Notes: generated by a model not told the origin, from the letters alone. DNA of 64,000 bases from JADKAV01 sp037045455 (GCA_037045455.1 JBAOIN010000005.1:248001-312000), one strand, 5' to 3'; shown: positions 44,410 through 52,217, counted from the stretch's first letter. Numbers and translations are program-made.

Positions 44410-45663
44410 GTGTCTGAGTTGCCTTACACGCCCACAGCATTGGGGCGGGCTATCAAGCGCCGCCGGACGGAGGCAGGGTTGACGGCGTCCGAACTCGCGT
44501 CAGCAGTCGGCTACGCCGATACCCCTCCTGTATCGATCTACCGGATTGAGAAGGGAGAGATGACTCCGTCCCCGGAAAAACTGGCCAAGATCGCGAAGAA
44601 GCTGGGCTGTTCGGCAGGCGAGCTTCTCGCTCTCGCCGAAAGGTACACGACCTCAGTTGCATCCCCTCCGCCCAGAACCTCTTTGGCCGAGCGAACGATG
44701 TACGGCCAACAATCGGGAGTCAACGCGGCAAAGCAGCAGAGACTTGCGGAGACGGTCGAACGCAATCAGGAGATCACCGCTGATCTTCTGGAGCACTTTC
44801 AACGGGCCTCAGACCGCGTGACTGCGGACTTCCTCGAGCCGCTCTACCGGACGTTAGGGAAGGTGACCAAGATCCCCGACCGACCGGCACCTGTGAAGGC
44901 GTCAAAGGGGCTGACGGCGACGTATGAGCACCAAGCGGACACGGTCGCCCGCGAGATCGTGCGCGCCTCCGGTCAAATGGCAGCCGCGACTGGAGCAGGG
45001 GTTGCAGTCGGAGCCACTGCGGCTGCCGCGGCCTACGGCGCGACGGCCGCCTTTGCCGCCGCCTCGACCGGGACCGCGATCTCGACACTGAGCGGGGCTG
45101 CTGCCACGAGCGCCACTCTGGCCGCACTCGGAGGCGGGAGTCTTGCTGCCGGCGGTATGGGCATGGCCGCCGGAACCATGGTCCTCACCGGGCTAATCGC
45201 AGCCCCAGTGGCCCTCGCCGCAGGAGCCTTCGCCGTTTACAAGGGGAGGAAGTGGCGCCGAGAGGCGCAAGAGCGCGGATCAGAGTTGGATCAAGCGCTT
45301 GAGGTCATGAGAGAAATGCGGCAGCCCCTGTTCGAGATGTGGAACTGGATGGAGATCCAGCACGAACTCCTGCTGGACGTGGCTCGGGAAGGCGCTTCAG
45401 AACTCTCCTGGCTGAACGGACAAGTCGGCCAGGGGGTCGATTGGCACGAACTGTCGCAGTCCCACAACCGAGTGCAGAGGCTAATTGACCTCGCTGCCGC
45501 AACGTACCTCGTGATGTCCCTACCCGTAACGGCCATAGTTCAAAGCCGGTCTTCGGAACAGGTCGCCCTCAACTCCGACGAGGAGGACGACGTGCGACGT
45601 TGGATAGGGGAAACTACTGCTAAGACCCGCAACCAACTTGATTTGATGGCGTATGGCTCGTAA
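44410..45663 (+). CDS. XRE DNA-binding protein fused to glycine-zipper-like membrane domain
   Basis: A 417-residue protein. Residues 10-65 are an XRE helix-turn-helix (LGRAIKRRRTEAGLTASELA ... SIYRIEKGEMTPSPEKLAKI). After a charged coiled region, about residues 185-275 are almost only Ala, Gly, Thr and Ser (GAGVAVGATAAAAAYGATAA, AALGGGSLAAGGMGMAAGTM), a glycine-zipper pattern that could insert in membranes, ending at KGRKWRREAQ. A helical C-terminus follows. GTG 44410 is chosen because GAGGGAG lies 8 bp upstream; a TTG at 44389 is in frame. DNA binding plus membrane insertion in one chain is unusual. Confidence 0.65.
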   Translation: MSELPYTPTALGRAIKRRRTEAGLTASELASAVGYADTPPVSIYRIEKGEMTPSPEKLAKIAKKLGCSAGELLALAERYTTSVASPPPRTSLAERTMYGQQSGVNAAKQQRLAETVERNQEITADLLEHFQRASDRVTADFLEPLYRTLGKVTKIPDRPAPVKASKGLTATYEHQADTVAREIVRASGQMAAATGAGVAVGATAAAAAYGATAAFAAASTGTAISTLSGAAATSATLAALGGGSLAAGGMGMAAGTMVLTGLIAAPVALAAGAFAVYKGRKWRREAQERGSELDQALEVMREMRQPLFEMWNWMEIQHELLLDVAREGASELSWLNGQVGQGVDWHELSQSHNRVQRLIDLAAATYLVMSLPVTAIVQSRSSEQVALNSDEEDDVRRWIGETTAKTRNQLDLMAYGS

Positions 45664-45764
45664 TCACTGACCCGCCCTCACTAGCCGCTGCCTTGGCAAG
45701 TGTCATCACCATAGAGGCGACGGAAGGCCACCTAGGATGCCGGTCCATAACTACAGCGTCTCGT

Positions 45765-46307
45765 TCAAATCCGCTTGAGCAACTCTGCCTTTTTCTCAGC
45801 AAACTCTTCTTCGGTCAAGGCCCCAGCGTCAAGCAGGGCCTTGAGTTCCCCGATCTGATCCATAACATCGTCACCTGATGCGCCCTGCGTGTCGGAGCTT
45901 TGGGCGGGGACTTGCGCCCGATGAATAAGGTCCCGGGCTTGTGCGATGAAGGTCTCCGACTCTCGTTCGTCGCACATATCGAGTACGTCAACGTTTGATG
46001 CCCGAGTTATCGTGATCGTCCACTCCACCATGGGATTTCGCCTGCGATCAACACCCGTGATGGTGGCGATAGGGATTACTTCGCCTTGGGCTGCAAGGTC
46101 TCCGAAGACGCCGCCTCGACCGAGTACGTGAACGTTGCGGTCAGTGAGTATCAGCAGACTCGGCTTACTTCCGATTCGGCATCGAAGGACCTGCAACACT
46201 TCTTCCTGCGGCGAGAGCGACTTCTCCGCCGTTTCCATCTTTGGTCCATTTCGCAGGGTGAACTTCGTTCTGGCCCTGTCATACGCTTGTTTCAAGTCAT
46301 CTCTCAT
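45765..46307 (-). CDS. PH-like domain protein with C-terminal SHOCT
   Basis: A 180-residue protein starting MRDDLKQAYDRARTKFTLRN after GGGGAGG 8 bp upstream. The centre (PSLLILTDRNVHVLGRGGVF, VIPIATITGVDRRRNPMVEW, TITITRASNVDVLDMCDERE) looks like a bacterial PH domain. The last 35 residues (IGELKALLDAGALTEEEFAE) are a SHOCT domain. These pairs usually oligomerise or dock to membranes. The in-frame extension to 46427 lacks a ribosome site. It converges on the XRE gene with 101 bp between stops. Confidence 0.65.
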   Translation of the reverse strand: MRDDLKQAYDRARTKFTLRNGPKMETAEKSLSPQEEVLQVLRCRIGSKPSLLILTDRNVHVLGRGGVFGDLAAQGEVIPIATITGVDRRRNPMVEWTITITRASNVDVLDMCDERESETFIAQARDLIHRAQVPAQSSDTQGASGDDVMDQIGELKALLDAGALTEEEFAEKKAELLKRI

Positions 46308-47023
46308 CTGATCAACCTCCCCGTGTTGTGCAGCTGGCGAAACACTTCCAAGATCCATACTGCTGCTCACATGATGGGGAGGCGAGTCTGTTACGCGTGA
46401 GCACGCGCCCCTAGGACTGACAGACAATGCACAATCGAGGCATGAGTGCTATACGGGTGCGGGGGAACGGGATGAGGTCACTCGCGGTAGTGCCGTCCGC
46501 GGTGCTCACGTGGAGCACCTGGCCACTGTCCGAAACGATCGTTTGTTGAGACATCTGGGGGTCAGTTGGATCAGGAGTGGGGTGAGTTGCTGATCGAGTC
46601 GGCCACGGGCTCTGAATCCTCCACGGAAGACGTGGCGCAGGCGTTGGTCTACTCCTCCGCGATGCACGACCGCTGGATCCCGCTGAACAACTCACAGGGG
46701 CTGAGCCTGAAGGCGTTGTACGAGTCGGTTGCGACGCGCTAGTACAAGTCAAAGACGGAGGCGGTAGGTCTGGGGCGAGACGCTGGGGATCTACTCGTCG
46801 TCAGAGGCTGTATCTGCCGCTGTCCAGAAGCCGCTCAGGGCCTGAGCAGTAGATAACACCGCACAGAAGCAGTCCAGAATCCCCTTGTGGGACTCGCGAT
46901 TTGGATGTCCGCCGACAGCCATTCCGCCTCCGTGGGTATCACCGTGGGTACCAACAACGCGATCTCGATGTACAAAAGGAAGGTGGAAGGCCGAGAAATG
47001 CGCACCTGATCAGGGGATTGCAC
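46308..47023. other. Island right segment, possible gene remnant
   Basis: No complete gene is supported in these 716 bp. A plus-strand open frame without a start codon, ending at 46743, reads FVETSGGQLDQEWGELLIES, then TEDVAQALVYSSAMHDRWIP and LNNSQGLSLKALYESVATR. It has protein-like composition and may be the 3' remnant of a lost gene. Bases 46744-47023 show nothing clear. Confidence 0.35.
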
Positions 47024-47054
47024 TGGCGCGCCCGAAGGGATTCGAACCCCTAAC
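47024..47054. repeat. Attachment-site copy (tRNA-proximal)
   Basis: The 31 bases covering the CCA end, acceptor 3' strand and T-arm of tRNA-Arg match 42738-42768 exactly; identity stops at both edges. The tRNA remains whole on this side, so insertion regenerated a functional gene. Confidence 0.85.
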
Positions 47055-47099
47055 CTTCTGATCCGTAGTCAGATGCTCTATCCGTTGAGCTACGGGCGC
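47024..47099 (-). tRNA. tRNA-Arg(ACG)
   Basis: On the minus strand the 76 bases fold as a standard tRNA: acceptor GCGCCCG/CGGGCGC, D-arm GCTCAACGGATAGAGC, anticodon stem TCTGA/TCAGA with loop CTACGGA (anticodon ACG, reading CGU/CGC), T-arm AGGGG-TTCGAAT-CCCTT, discriminator G and encoded CCA. Its 3' 31 bases are duplicated at 42738-42768, marking it as the integration target of the island. Confidence 0.95.
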
Positions 47100-47424
47100 T
47101 TCCGGTCCAGTGTATCGGGTCGTACTTGCCCTCACCCGGGTGAGGTTCAGCGAGCAACGGCTCATTCAGCCGCGAACTGGTCCGCCGCTGCGTTGGTGCG
47201 GCCGCCGTCGCGTGGCGCGAGGTGACAGACGCGGATCTGGCCGGTGGATTCGGCACCTCTCGACCAGCGTCGCAGTCCGGCCACTGCCCCTCACCAGCAT
47301 CAGCGTGCTCCATGACTTGCGGCATAACCGGCCGAGATCGATCTAGACGGCAACCTGCGCGTGCCTTCTCTAGGCTCAGACACCTGTCGGCCCGGTCGCG
47401 GGCCCTAGCGGAAGAAGGATCACG
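47100..47424. other. Spacer between tRNA-Arg and collagen-like gene
   Basis: These 325 bp contain no supported gene. CACCCGGGTG at about 47132-47141 is a short perfect palindrome. GAAGGA lies 5 bp before the collagen-like gene's ATG. Promoters are presumed but not clear. Confidence 0.5.
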
Positions 47425-49071
47425 ATGAAGTCCCAGATATGGCTCGGGGCCGCAGCGGGGGCGGTGCTCGCAGGAAGCATTCTGGCGGCACCAGGACAGG
47501 CGGTAACCCCGTCCACAGTTCCACAAGGTGACACCCGGGTCGCGTACGGCATGTGCGCGAAGAAGTCCACCGGCAAAGTCAGGCTGGTCCCACCGAACGC
47601 GGCATGCCGGGCAAATGAGGTGCGCCTGGCGACGGTCGCCTACGGGCCGCCCGGCGTGCGTGGACCCAAGGGTGCGACGGGCGCAACCGGGGCCACTGGC
47701 GCCGCGGGGGCGACCGGTGCTCAAGGCCCGCAAGGTGAGCAAGGCAAGCAGGGCGAGCAGGGACCAGCAGGTTCACCGGACACCCCGCAGCAGGTACTGG
47801 ACAAGTTGTTGACAGTTGACGGGCCGGGCTCGGGACTGAATGCGGACCTGCTCGACGGCCTCTCCCCTACCGACCTGCAGTTGCGCGTCGACGGAAGCTG
47901 CTCCGACCCGAACTCCTTCGCACAGTCGATCGATGCGGACGGCACGATCAACTGCGCCGACGTTACGGCGCCGCTCAATCTAGCGCCGTCGTCTGCCACC
48001 GCCAGAGGCATCAACGTGACGATGCCTCTGGCCAACACAGTGCCCGGCATCTCGATCACCCACAACGGGCTCGGGAACGGCATCGACGTGTCCCTGCCCA
48101 ACACCAGCGGCGCCCGCGGTATCTCCGTTGACCACAAGGGAGTCGGCCCCGGCGTCTTCGCAAATACAACTGGCGGCAACTCAATTTGGGGCGTGACTAA
48201 CAGCGTCAGCACCGCTGCGGTGATCGGTGACTCCTCCAGCGGCGAGGCCGTCGTCGCCCGTCAGAACGGCGCGGTGTGTGAGACGTTCCTCGGTAAGTGC
48301 AGCGGCATAGGGGCTCTCGTGGGGCGGATGGATGGCCAAGGCGGCTACGCAGTGCGCGGTTTCATCACCGATCCCAACGGCGCTATCGCAGTCATCGGAC
48401 AGGCCGGGATCAGCGGCGGTACTGGGGTTGCGATGCGCGCGGAGAACGTGAACGGGAACAATGCCAGCAACGCGTTCGAAGCGGTCACCAATGGCGACGG
48501 CGCGGCCGTTTACGCTGACGGTGACCCGCTGGCCGGCCGCTTCGTCGGCAATGTCGAGGTGACAGGCAACCTCACGGTTTCCGGTACCAAGGCGTTCAAG
48601 ATCGATGACCCGCGTGACCCGACACAGAAGTCCATCACGCACGCAGCCGTCGAGACCGACGAGCTGCAGGTCACTTACTCCGGCAACGTCACCACCGACG
48701 CAACCGGACGCGCGGTGGTCAAGCTTCCCGGTTACGTCGAGGCGCTCGGCTCCGACTGGCGTTACCAACTGACTCCGATCGGCTCGTTCAGCCGCGCGAT
48801 GGTCGAGAAGGAGATCGCCGACGGTTCGTTCACGGTCCGCAGCGAGGACCCGAACGTGCGGCTGTCCTGGCAGATCACGGGAACCCGGATCGACCCGTAC
48901 GCGGCCAAGAACCCGTTGCAGGTCGTGACCGACAAGCCGGCCGAGGACGTCGGGCAGTACCTCGACCCGAAGTCGTACGGAGCTTCACCGTCGAAGCAGG
49001 CCGGGGCGGAGCTGTACGACGATGGGACTAGCAACCGGAAGCTGGCCTCCGAGCAGCCAGCCGGCAGGTAG
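47425..49071 (+). CDS. Secreted collagen-like (Gly-X-Y) surface protein
   Basis: A 548-residue protein with a signal peptide (MKSQIWLGAAAGAVLAGSIL ... QAVT) and a short domain with two cysteines (GMCAKKS, NAACRAN). About 15 Gly-X-Y triplets follow (GPPGVRGPKGATGATGATGA, GAQGPQGEQGKQGEQGPAGS). The long C-terminal part is beta-helix-like (GINVTMPLANTVPGISITHN ... GISVDHKGVGPGVFANTTGG) and ends in a tail-fibre-like domain. Collagen repeats form trimers; the C-terminal part likely trimerises too. It lies directly outside the island on the tRNA side. Confidence 0.75.
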   Translation: MKSQIWLGAAAGAVLAGSILAAPGQAVTPSTVPQGDTRVAYGMCAKKSTGKVRLVPPNAACRANEVRLATVAYGPPGVRGPKGATGATGATGAAGATGAQGPQGEQGKQGEQGPAGSPDTPQQVLDKLLTVDGPGSGLNADLLDGLSPTDLQLRVDGSCSDPNSFAQSIDADGTINCADVTAPLNLAPSSATARGINVTMPLANTVPGISITHNGLGNGIDVSLPNTSGARGISVDHKGVGPGVFANTTGGNSIWGVTNSVSTAAVIGDSSSGEAVVARQNGAVCETFLGKCSGIGALVGRMDGQGGYAVRGFITDPNGAIAVIGQAGISGGTGVAMRAENVNGNNASNAFEAVTNGDGAAVYADGDPLAGRFVGNVEVTGNLTVSGTKAFKIDDPRDPTQKSITHAAVETDELQVTYSGNVTTDATGRAVVKLPGYVEALGSDWRYQLTPIGSFSRAMVEKEIADGSFTVRSEDPNVRLSWQITGTRIDPYAAKNPLQVVTDKPAEDVGQYLDPKSYGASPSKQAGAELYDDGTSNRKLASEQPAGR

Positions 49072-49078
49072 TTCCCAG

Positions 49079-49120
49079 CAGCCCCTGGTGCGCGGCAATT
49101 GCGTCGCTCACCAGGGGCTG
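49079..49120 (+). terminator. Strong hairpin after collagen-like gene
   Basis: CAGCCCCTGGTG and CACCAGGGGCTG form a perfect 12-bp stem with an 18-base loop, 7 bp after the stop codon. There is no T-run. It is probably a transcription terminator for the collagen-like gene. Confidence 0.65.
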
Positions 49121-49178
49121 CGCCCTGCGGCCTCATGCCAGGCCTACATTGGACATGAGCGACTGCAGGGGGCCTGCC

Positions 49179-49676
49179 ATGGCGATGAGCACAACCCGTT
49201 CGATCTCGCGTTGGGAACGGTTCGTCCCCCGGACCGGCCCCCGCCCGCAACTGATCGCGGCCGCGACGATCTGGCTGGCGGCGGCGCTGATGTTGCTCGT
49301 GCGCGGAGTGCTTTTCGTCGAAGTGCCGGGCCCGCAGTTCCACCCCAACTACTGGCTGGTTCCCATCGCGATCATCGCCGCCGCGATCGGGGTGCTCAAG
49401 GCCCGGCTCATACTGATCGGCTACGCGCGCAACAACGTCGCGCGAATCCGGGATCGCGGGCATTCCTCGTTCTTCGGGTTCCTGGCCCCCAAGTCCTGGC
49501 TGTTCATCACGATCATGATGGGCGGCGGAATCCTGCTGAGGCACTCGTTCCTGGCCGACGTCGGTTGGGGCCGGGCGCTGCTTGCGGTCCTCTACCTCGC
49601 CGTCGCCACTGCGTTGCTGATGGCGGCCCGGATCCTCTGGCAGGCGGCGCTGGAACCGCAGATCGACGCCGGGTAG
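49179..49676 (+). CDS. Membrane protein, about 165 residues, unknown
   Basis: Four membrane helices are seen: QLIAAATIWLAAALMLLVRG, YWLVPIAIIAAAIGVLKARL, SWLFITIMMGGGILLRHSFL and ALLAVLYLAVATALLMAARI. The loop YARNNVARIRDRGHSSFFGF is basic and would be cytoplasmic. ATG 49179 follows CAGGGGG at a suitable distance. No family recognised; a hairpin terminator follows. Confidence 0.6.
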   Translation: MAMSTTRSISRWERFVPRTGPRPQLIAAATIWLAAALMLLVRGVLFVEVPGPQFHPNYWLVPIAIIAAAIGVLKARLILIGYARNNVARIRDRGHSSFFGFLAPKSWLFITIMMGGGILLRHSFLADVGWGRALLAVLYLAVATALLMAARILWQAALEPQIDAG

Positions 49677-49680
49677 AGCA

Positions 49681-49706
49681 GCGACGCCCCCGCCGGGGGG
49701 CGTCGC
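49681..49706 (+). terminator. Hairpin terminator
   Basis: GCGACGCCCCC and GGGGGCGTCGC form a perfect 11-bp, very GC-rich stem with the loop GCCG, 4 bp after the membrane-protein stop and 10 bp before the stop of the convergent gene. It may act in both directions. Confidence 0.7.
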
Positions 49707-49716
49707 CGAGGGAGGT

Positions 49717-50370
49717 TCAGTGAGTCATGCCGGGCATCGGAACCCCGCCGGGCATGAGGTGGGTGGGCTGCCAGCCGAGCAGCGTGGGATCGAGCATCCC
49801 GAAGATCATGGCGACGTGGGCAGCGACCAGGAAGATGCCCACGCAGGTCGCGTGCAGCTTCATCCGTGAGCGCTCCGTCGCGCCACCGATCAGTCCCAGC
49901 TCGATCAACGTGATGCCGACCAGGGGGACCACCCCCGCCAGGTAGAAGCCGACGGCGATCGCGTCGGCCGCGCCGTGCCAGGCGCCACCGGTGCTCAACG
50001 GCCACACCGCGTTCTTGAGCAGGTACACGGTGATGGTCAGGAACCACGGCCCGGCGACCAGCCCGGCCCATCGATTCAACCGCCGAACCCAGGGCCCGCA
50101 CTGGCCCTGCGTGAACAGGACGACCAGCTCAGTGATCGCCAACGTCTCGGCGAGGATCACCGGCACTGCCATGAACAGGAGGAGGTTCCACGGTTGGTTG
50201 GCCGACAGCAGGCCCATGTAGTGGGTCATGCCGCCGACGTCGCCGCCGGCCACGTTCGGCAGCAACAGCGCGATCACCAGCGCACCCAAGGCCATCGCAC
50301 CGGTGATCCACCATCGACTTGCAGTAGTGGTCTCGGCCTGACGTTCCGGGGCCGGCTTCAACGTGGTCAT
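49717..50370 (-). CDS. Polytopic membrane protein of the copper regulon
   Basis: A 217-residue protein with about five to six membrane helices (WWITGAMALGALVIALLLPN, WNLLLFMAVPVILAETLAIT, LVAGPWFLTITVYLLKNAVW, IAVGFYLAGVVPLVGITLIE, KLHATCVGIFLVAAHVAMIF). The loops hold Met/His residues (GGMTHYMGLL, HLMPGGVPMPGMTH at the C-terminus) that could bind copper. A copper-type box lies 66 bp upstream of its start. I recognise it only as a membrane protein often near copper genes. Confidence 0.6.
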   Translation of the reverse strand: MTTLKPAPERQAETTTASRWWITGAMALGALVIALLLPNVAGGDVGGMTHYMGLLSANQPWNLLLFMAVPVILAETLAITELVVLFTQGQCGPWVRRLNRWAGLVAGPWFLTITVYLLKNAVWPLSTGGAWHGAADAIAVGFYLAGVVPLVGITLIELGLIGGATERSRMKLHATCVGIFLVAAHVAMIFGMLDPTLLGWQPTHLMPGGVPMPGMTH

Positions 50371-50435
50371 ACATATCCTCCTTGTGTCTCACTCGTAAGC
50401 CTCGGCAGCGGCCGTGTCGAAACCACCGATCCGAC

Positions 50436-50453
50436 GATGAAGGTTCGATGAAG
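50436..50453 (-). promoter_or_regulatory. CopR-type box 1
   Basis: On the coding strand the site reads CTTCATCGAACCTTCATC, two CTTCATC half-sites 11 bp apart (7 bp plus 4-bp spacer). It lies 66 bp upstream of the membrane-protein start. The reverse reads GATGAAG-GTTC-GATGAAG, resembling the TGAAG tandem of C. glutamicum CopR. Confidence 0.65.
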
Positions 50454-50458
50454 AAGCG

Positions 50459-51055
50459 TCACAGGTTGGCCTGCGCAGTCTTCAGCAACTCCTCCGGGTC
50501 CATCCACATCGACGGGTACTCGCCGTACCAGCGCTGCTGGCCATCGGCATCGATGACGACGAAACTGTGGCCCGGCAAGCCCGCATGCATGCCTCTGCCC
50601 AGGGTCCCGTAAGCGGCCGAGACGGTGCCGTCGTCGAGCAGGAAGGGCGTGCGGACACCATTGGCTCTCATGTCCGCAAGGATCTGCTCCCGGCTGTTCA
50701 TCACGATGGGCAGCACGGTGATACCGGCCGCGTCGAACTGGCCGGTCATCTTCTCGATCGCCCCCATCTGCACAAGGCAGGACTGGCAACCCGCTCCCTC
50801 GCTGAAGTACAGGATCACCGACTTGCCGTGGAAGTCCGACAGTGACACGGTCTCGCCGGATGTGTCGGTCAGCGTGAAGCCAGGGGCAGCGGTACTTGTC
50901 GAGCGTTCCACAGGTCGACTGGTCATGAGACCAGCAATGACGACGCCAACGATGGCCAGTGCGGCGATCCCCCAGAGCAGGGTGCGCCTGCCCCGTCGAT
51001 GGCGCGGTTCCGCAACCGCGGCCCGGTGCGTGCGCTGGGCGGTCCTGCTGGTCAT
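50459..51055 (-). CDS. Membrane-anchored redoxin (peroxiredoxin/thioredoxin fold)
   Basis: A 198-residue protein with one N-terminal membrane helix (TLLWGIAALAIVGVVIAGLM) and an extracytoplasmic redoxin domain: APGFTLTDTSGETVSLSDFHGKSVILYF, active-site EGAGCQSCLVQMGAI (CxxC), and DGQQRWYGEYPSMW. It would reduce thiols outside the membrane with electrons from CcdA. Its ATG overlaps the ccdA stop. It forms an operon with ccdA and glutaredoxin. Confidence 0.75.
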   Translation of the reverse strand: MTSRTAQRTHRAAVAEPRHRRGRRTLLWGIAALAIVGVVIAGLMTSRPVERSTSTAAPGFTLTDTSGETVSLSDFHGKSVILYFSEGAGCQSCLVQMGAIEKMTGQFDAAGITVLPIVMNSREQILADMRANGVRTPFLLDDGTVSAAYGTLGRGMHAGLPGHSFVVIDADGQQRWYGEYPSMWMDPEELLKTAQANL

Positions 51056-51957
51056 ATCAGCTCCTCGGTGCTGGTCGGGTTGTGGGAAGTCTCGGTGGGG
51101 CGGCGATCACGCAAGGTGAATGTGACGAAGACAGCGGCCAGAATCAGCAACGCGGCGCCGAGCAACGGTTCCGGGAAGGCAGCCGTCCAACTCAGCAGCC
51201 AGCCGAACACTGCGGCCAGCCCCTGTCCCATCGCCACCTGGAAGCCCGGGCCGCCGGTCATGGTCCCCGAGTTCGCAAGCCAGAGCACGAAGCCGCCCAT
51301 GACCGCGAACGCGATGGCGACTGCGATGTTGACGGTGTTGGTGTGCAGTCTGCGGGAACCCCAAGCCAGCGTCACTGGGCGGGCCTGCAGGAAGCGGCGC
51401 TCGCCGAGCCGGAACCGGTCCCAGAGCAACGCCATGACGAACAGCGGGAACGTCATCCCGAAGACGTACGCAGCTCCGAGGACCAGCCCGCCGGCCGCAC
51501 TGCCGGACAGCGCCGACAAGGTCATGATCCCGGCGAGGACCGGTGCGCAGCAGGACGACGCGACACCCGAGAAGACTCCCAGCGCGAAGAAGCTCGCCGA
51601 GTCGCCCCGGGCCGTGTTCGGTGCGCGCAGGAAGGACGGCATCGACCACATCCGGCCGGACAGCGACCAGGCCGCGAGCAGCAGCATCAGGATTCCGCCG
51701 GCCAGGTACAGCACGCGGTGGTAGTTGGCGATCGCTGCCGACAGCAGGCTCATGCCCAGTGTGATCGGAATCAGGACCGCGCCGAGTCCCGCTGCGAAGA
51801 CGAACGTCAGGGGCAGCAGCCGCCAGCGCCGATTCTTGACCGCGACGGCCAAGTAGCTGGGTGCGAGGAACACGATGCAGCAGGGCGCGAACAGCGCGAC
51901 ACCGCCGGCGAAGAAGGCTGCGAGGACGCTGCCAGTGACGAGCAGATCGGCGTTCAT
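51052..51957 (-). CDS. ccdA: Cytochrome c biogenesis/thiol-transport protein CcdA
   Basis: A 301-residue polytopic protein. The redox cysteines are visible in ALFAPCCIVFLAPSYLAV and GVASSCCAPVLAGIMTLS (helices 1 and 4), the CcdA pattern. About eight membrane helices are seen. CcdA carries reducing power from cytoplasmic thioredoxin to outside thiol proteins. ATG 51957 overlaps the glutaredoxin stop, and its stop overlaps the redoxin start, so glutaredoxin, CcdA and redoxin form a relay operon. Confidence 0.75.
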   Translation of the reverse strand: MNADLLVTGSVLAAFFAGGVALFAPCCIVFLAPSYLAVAVKNRRWRLLPLTFVFAAGLGAVLIPITLGMSLLSAAIANYHRVLYLAGGILMLLLAAWSLSGRMWSMPSFLRAPNTARGDSASFFALGVFSGVASSCCAPVLAGIMTLSALSGSAAGGLVLGAAYVFGMTFPLFVMALLWDRFRLGERRFLQARPVTLAWGSRRLHTNTVNIAVAIAFAVMGGFVLWLANSGTMTGGPGFQVAMGQGLAAVFGWLLSWTAAFPEPLLGAALLILAAVFVTFTLRDRRPTETSHNPTSTEELI

Positions 51958-52217
51958 GCGGCGACCCACCGAGCCGCCAGCGCCCGCAACTTCCCGCGCG
52001 GGACCCGACCCTGGCTGAAGAACTGACCGTCGACCAGCACGAGTGGACTCATGGCGACTCGGTGCTCCTGCATCAGAGCCGTTCCCCGCGGGTCGCGGGC
52101 ATCCAGCAACTCGATGTCGATGCCACGGGGCTCGGCGAAATCGGTCAGCACCCGCTGCGCGTCAGCGCAGAAGTGACAGCCCGGGGCCTGGACGACTGTG
52201 ATGCGGGGGTTCTGCAT
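51954..52217 (-). CDS. Glutaredoxin-like thioredoxin-fold protein
   Basis: An 87-residue protein: ITVVQAPGCHFCADAQRVLT (CxxC active site), RGIDIELLDARDPRGTALMQ, and VAMSPLVLVDGQFFSQGRVP with the cis-proline region. It reduces disulphides in the cytoplasm. ATG 52217 is 45 bp from a copper-type box. It is first in the operon with ccdA and the membrane-anchored redoxin. Confidence 0.75.
   Translation of the reverse strand: MQNPRITVVQAPGCHFCADAQRVLTDFAEPRGIDIELLDARDPRGTALMQEHRVAMSPLVLVDGQFFSQGRVPRGKLRALAARWVAA

Larger units (their letters stand above)
42738..47054. mobile_element. 4.3-kb genomic island inserted at tRNA-Arg
   Basis: The element is bounded by an exact 31-bp direct repeat (42738-42768 and 47024-47054) that equals the 3' end of the intact tRNA-Arg gene, the classic footprint of tyrosine-recombinase integration. 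Inside, base composition is visibly less GC-rich than the flanks. Genes are an EcsC-like protein, an XRE membrane protein and a PH-SHOCT protein. No integrase is recognisable, so it is either a satellite mobilised in trans or a remnant. Confidence 0.8.

Noticed and set aside
47640..47780. Possible CRISPR or satellite array
   Set aside because: The short repeats are in-frame Gly-X-Y codons of the collagen-like gene, without spacers. No CRISPR array or cas gene is present in the window.
49681..49706. Counting this hairpin among the repeated palindrome families
   Set aside because: It is a simple perfect 11-bp stem with a 4-base loop and no nested motifs, so an ordinary terminator fits better.
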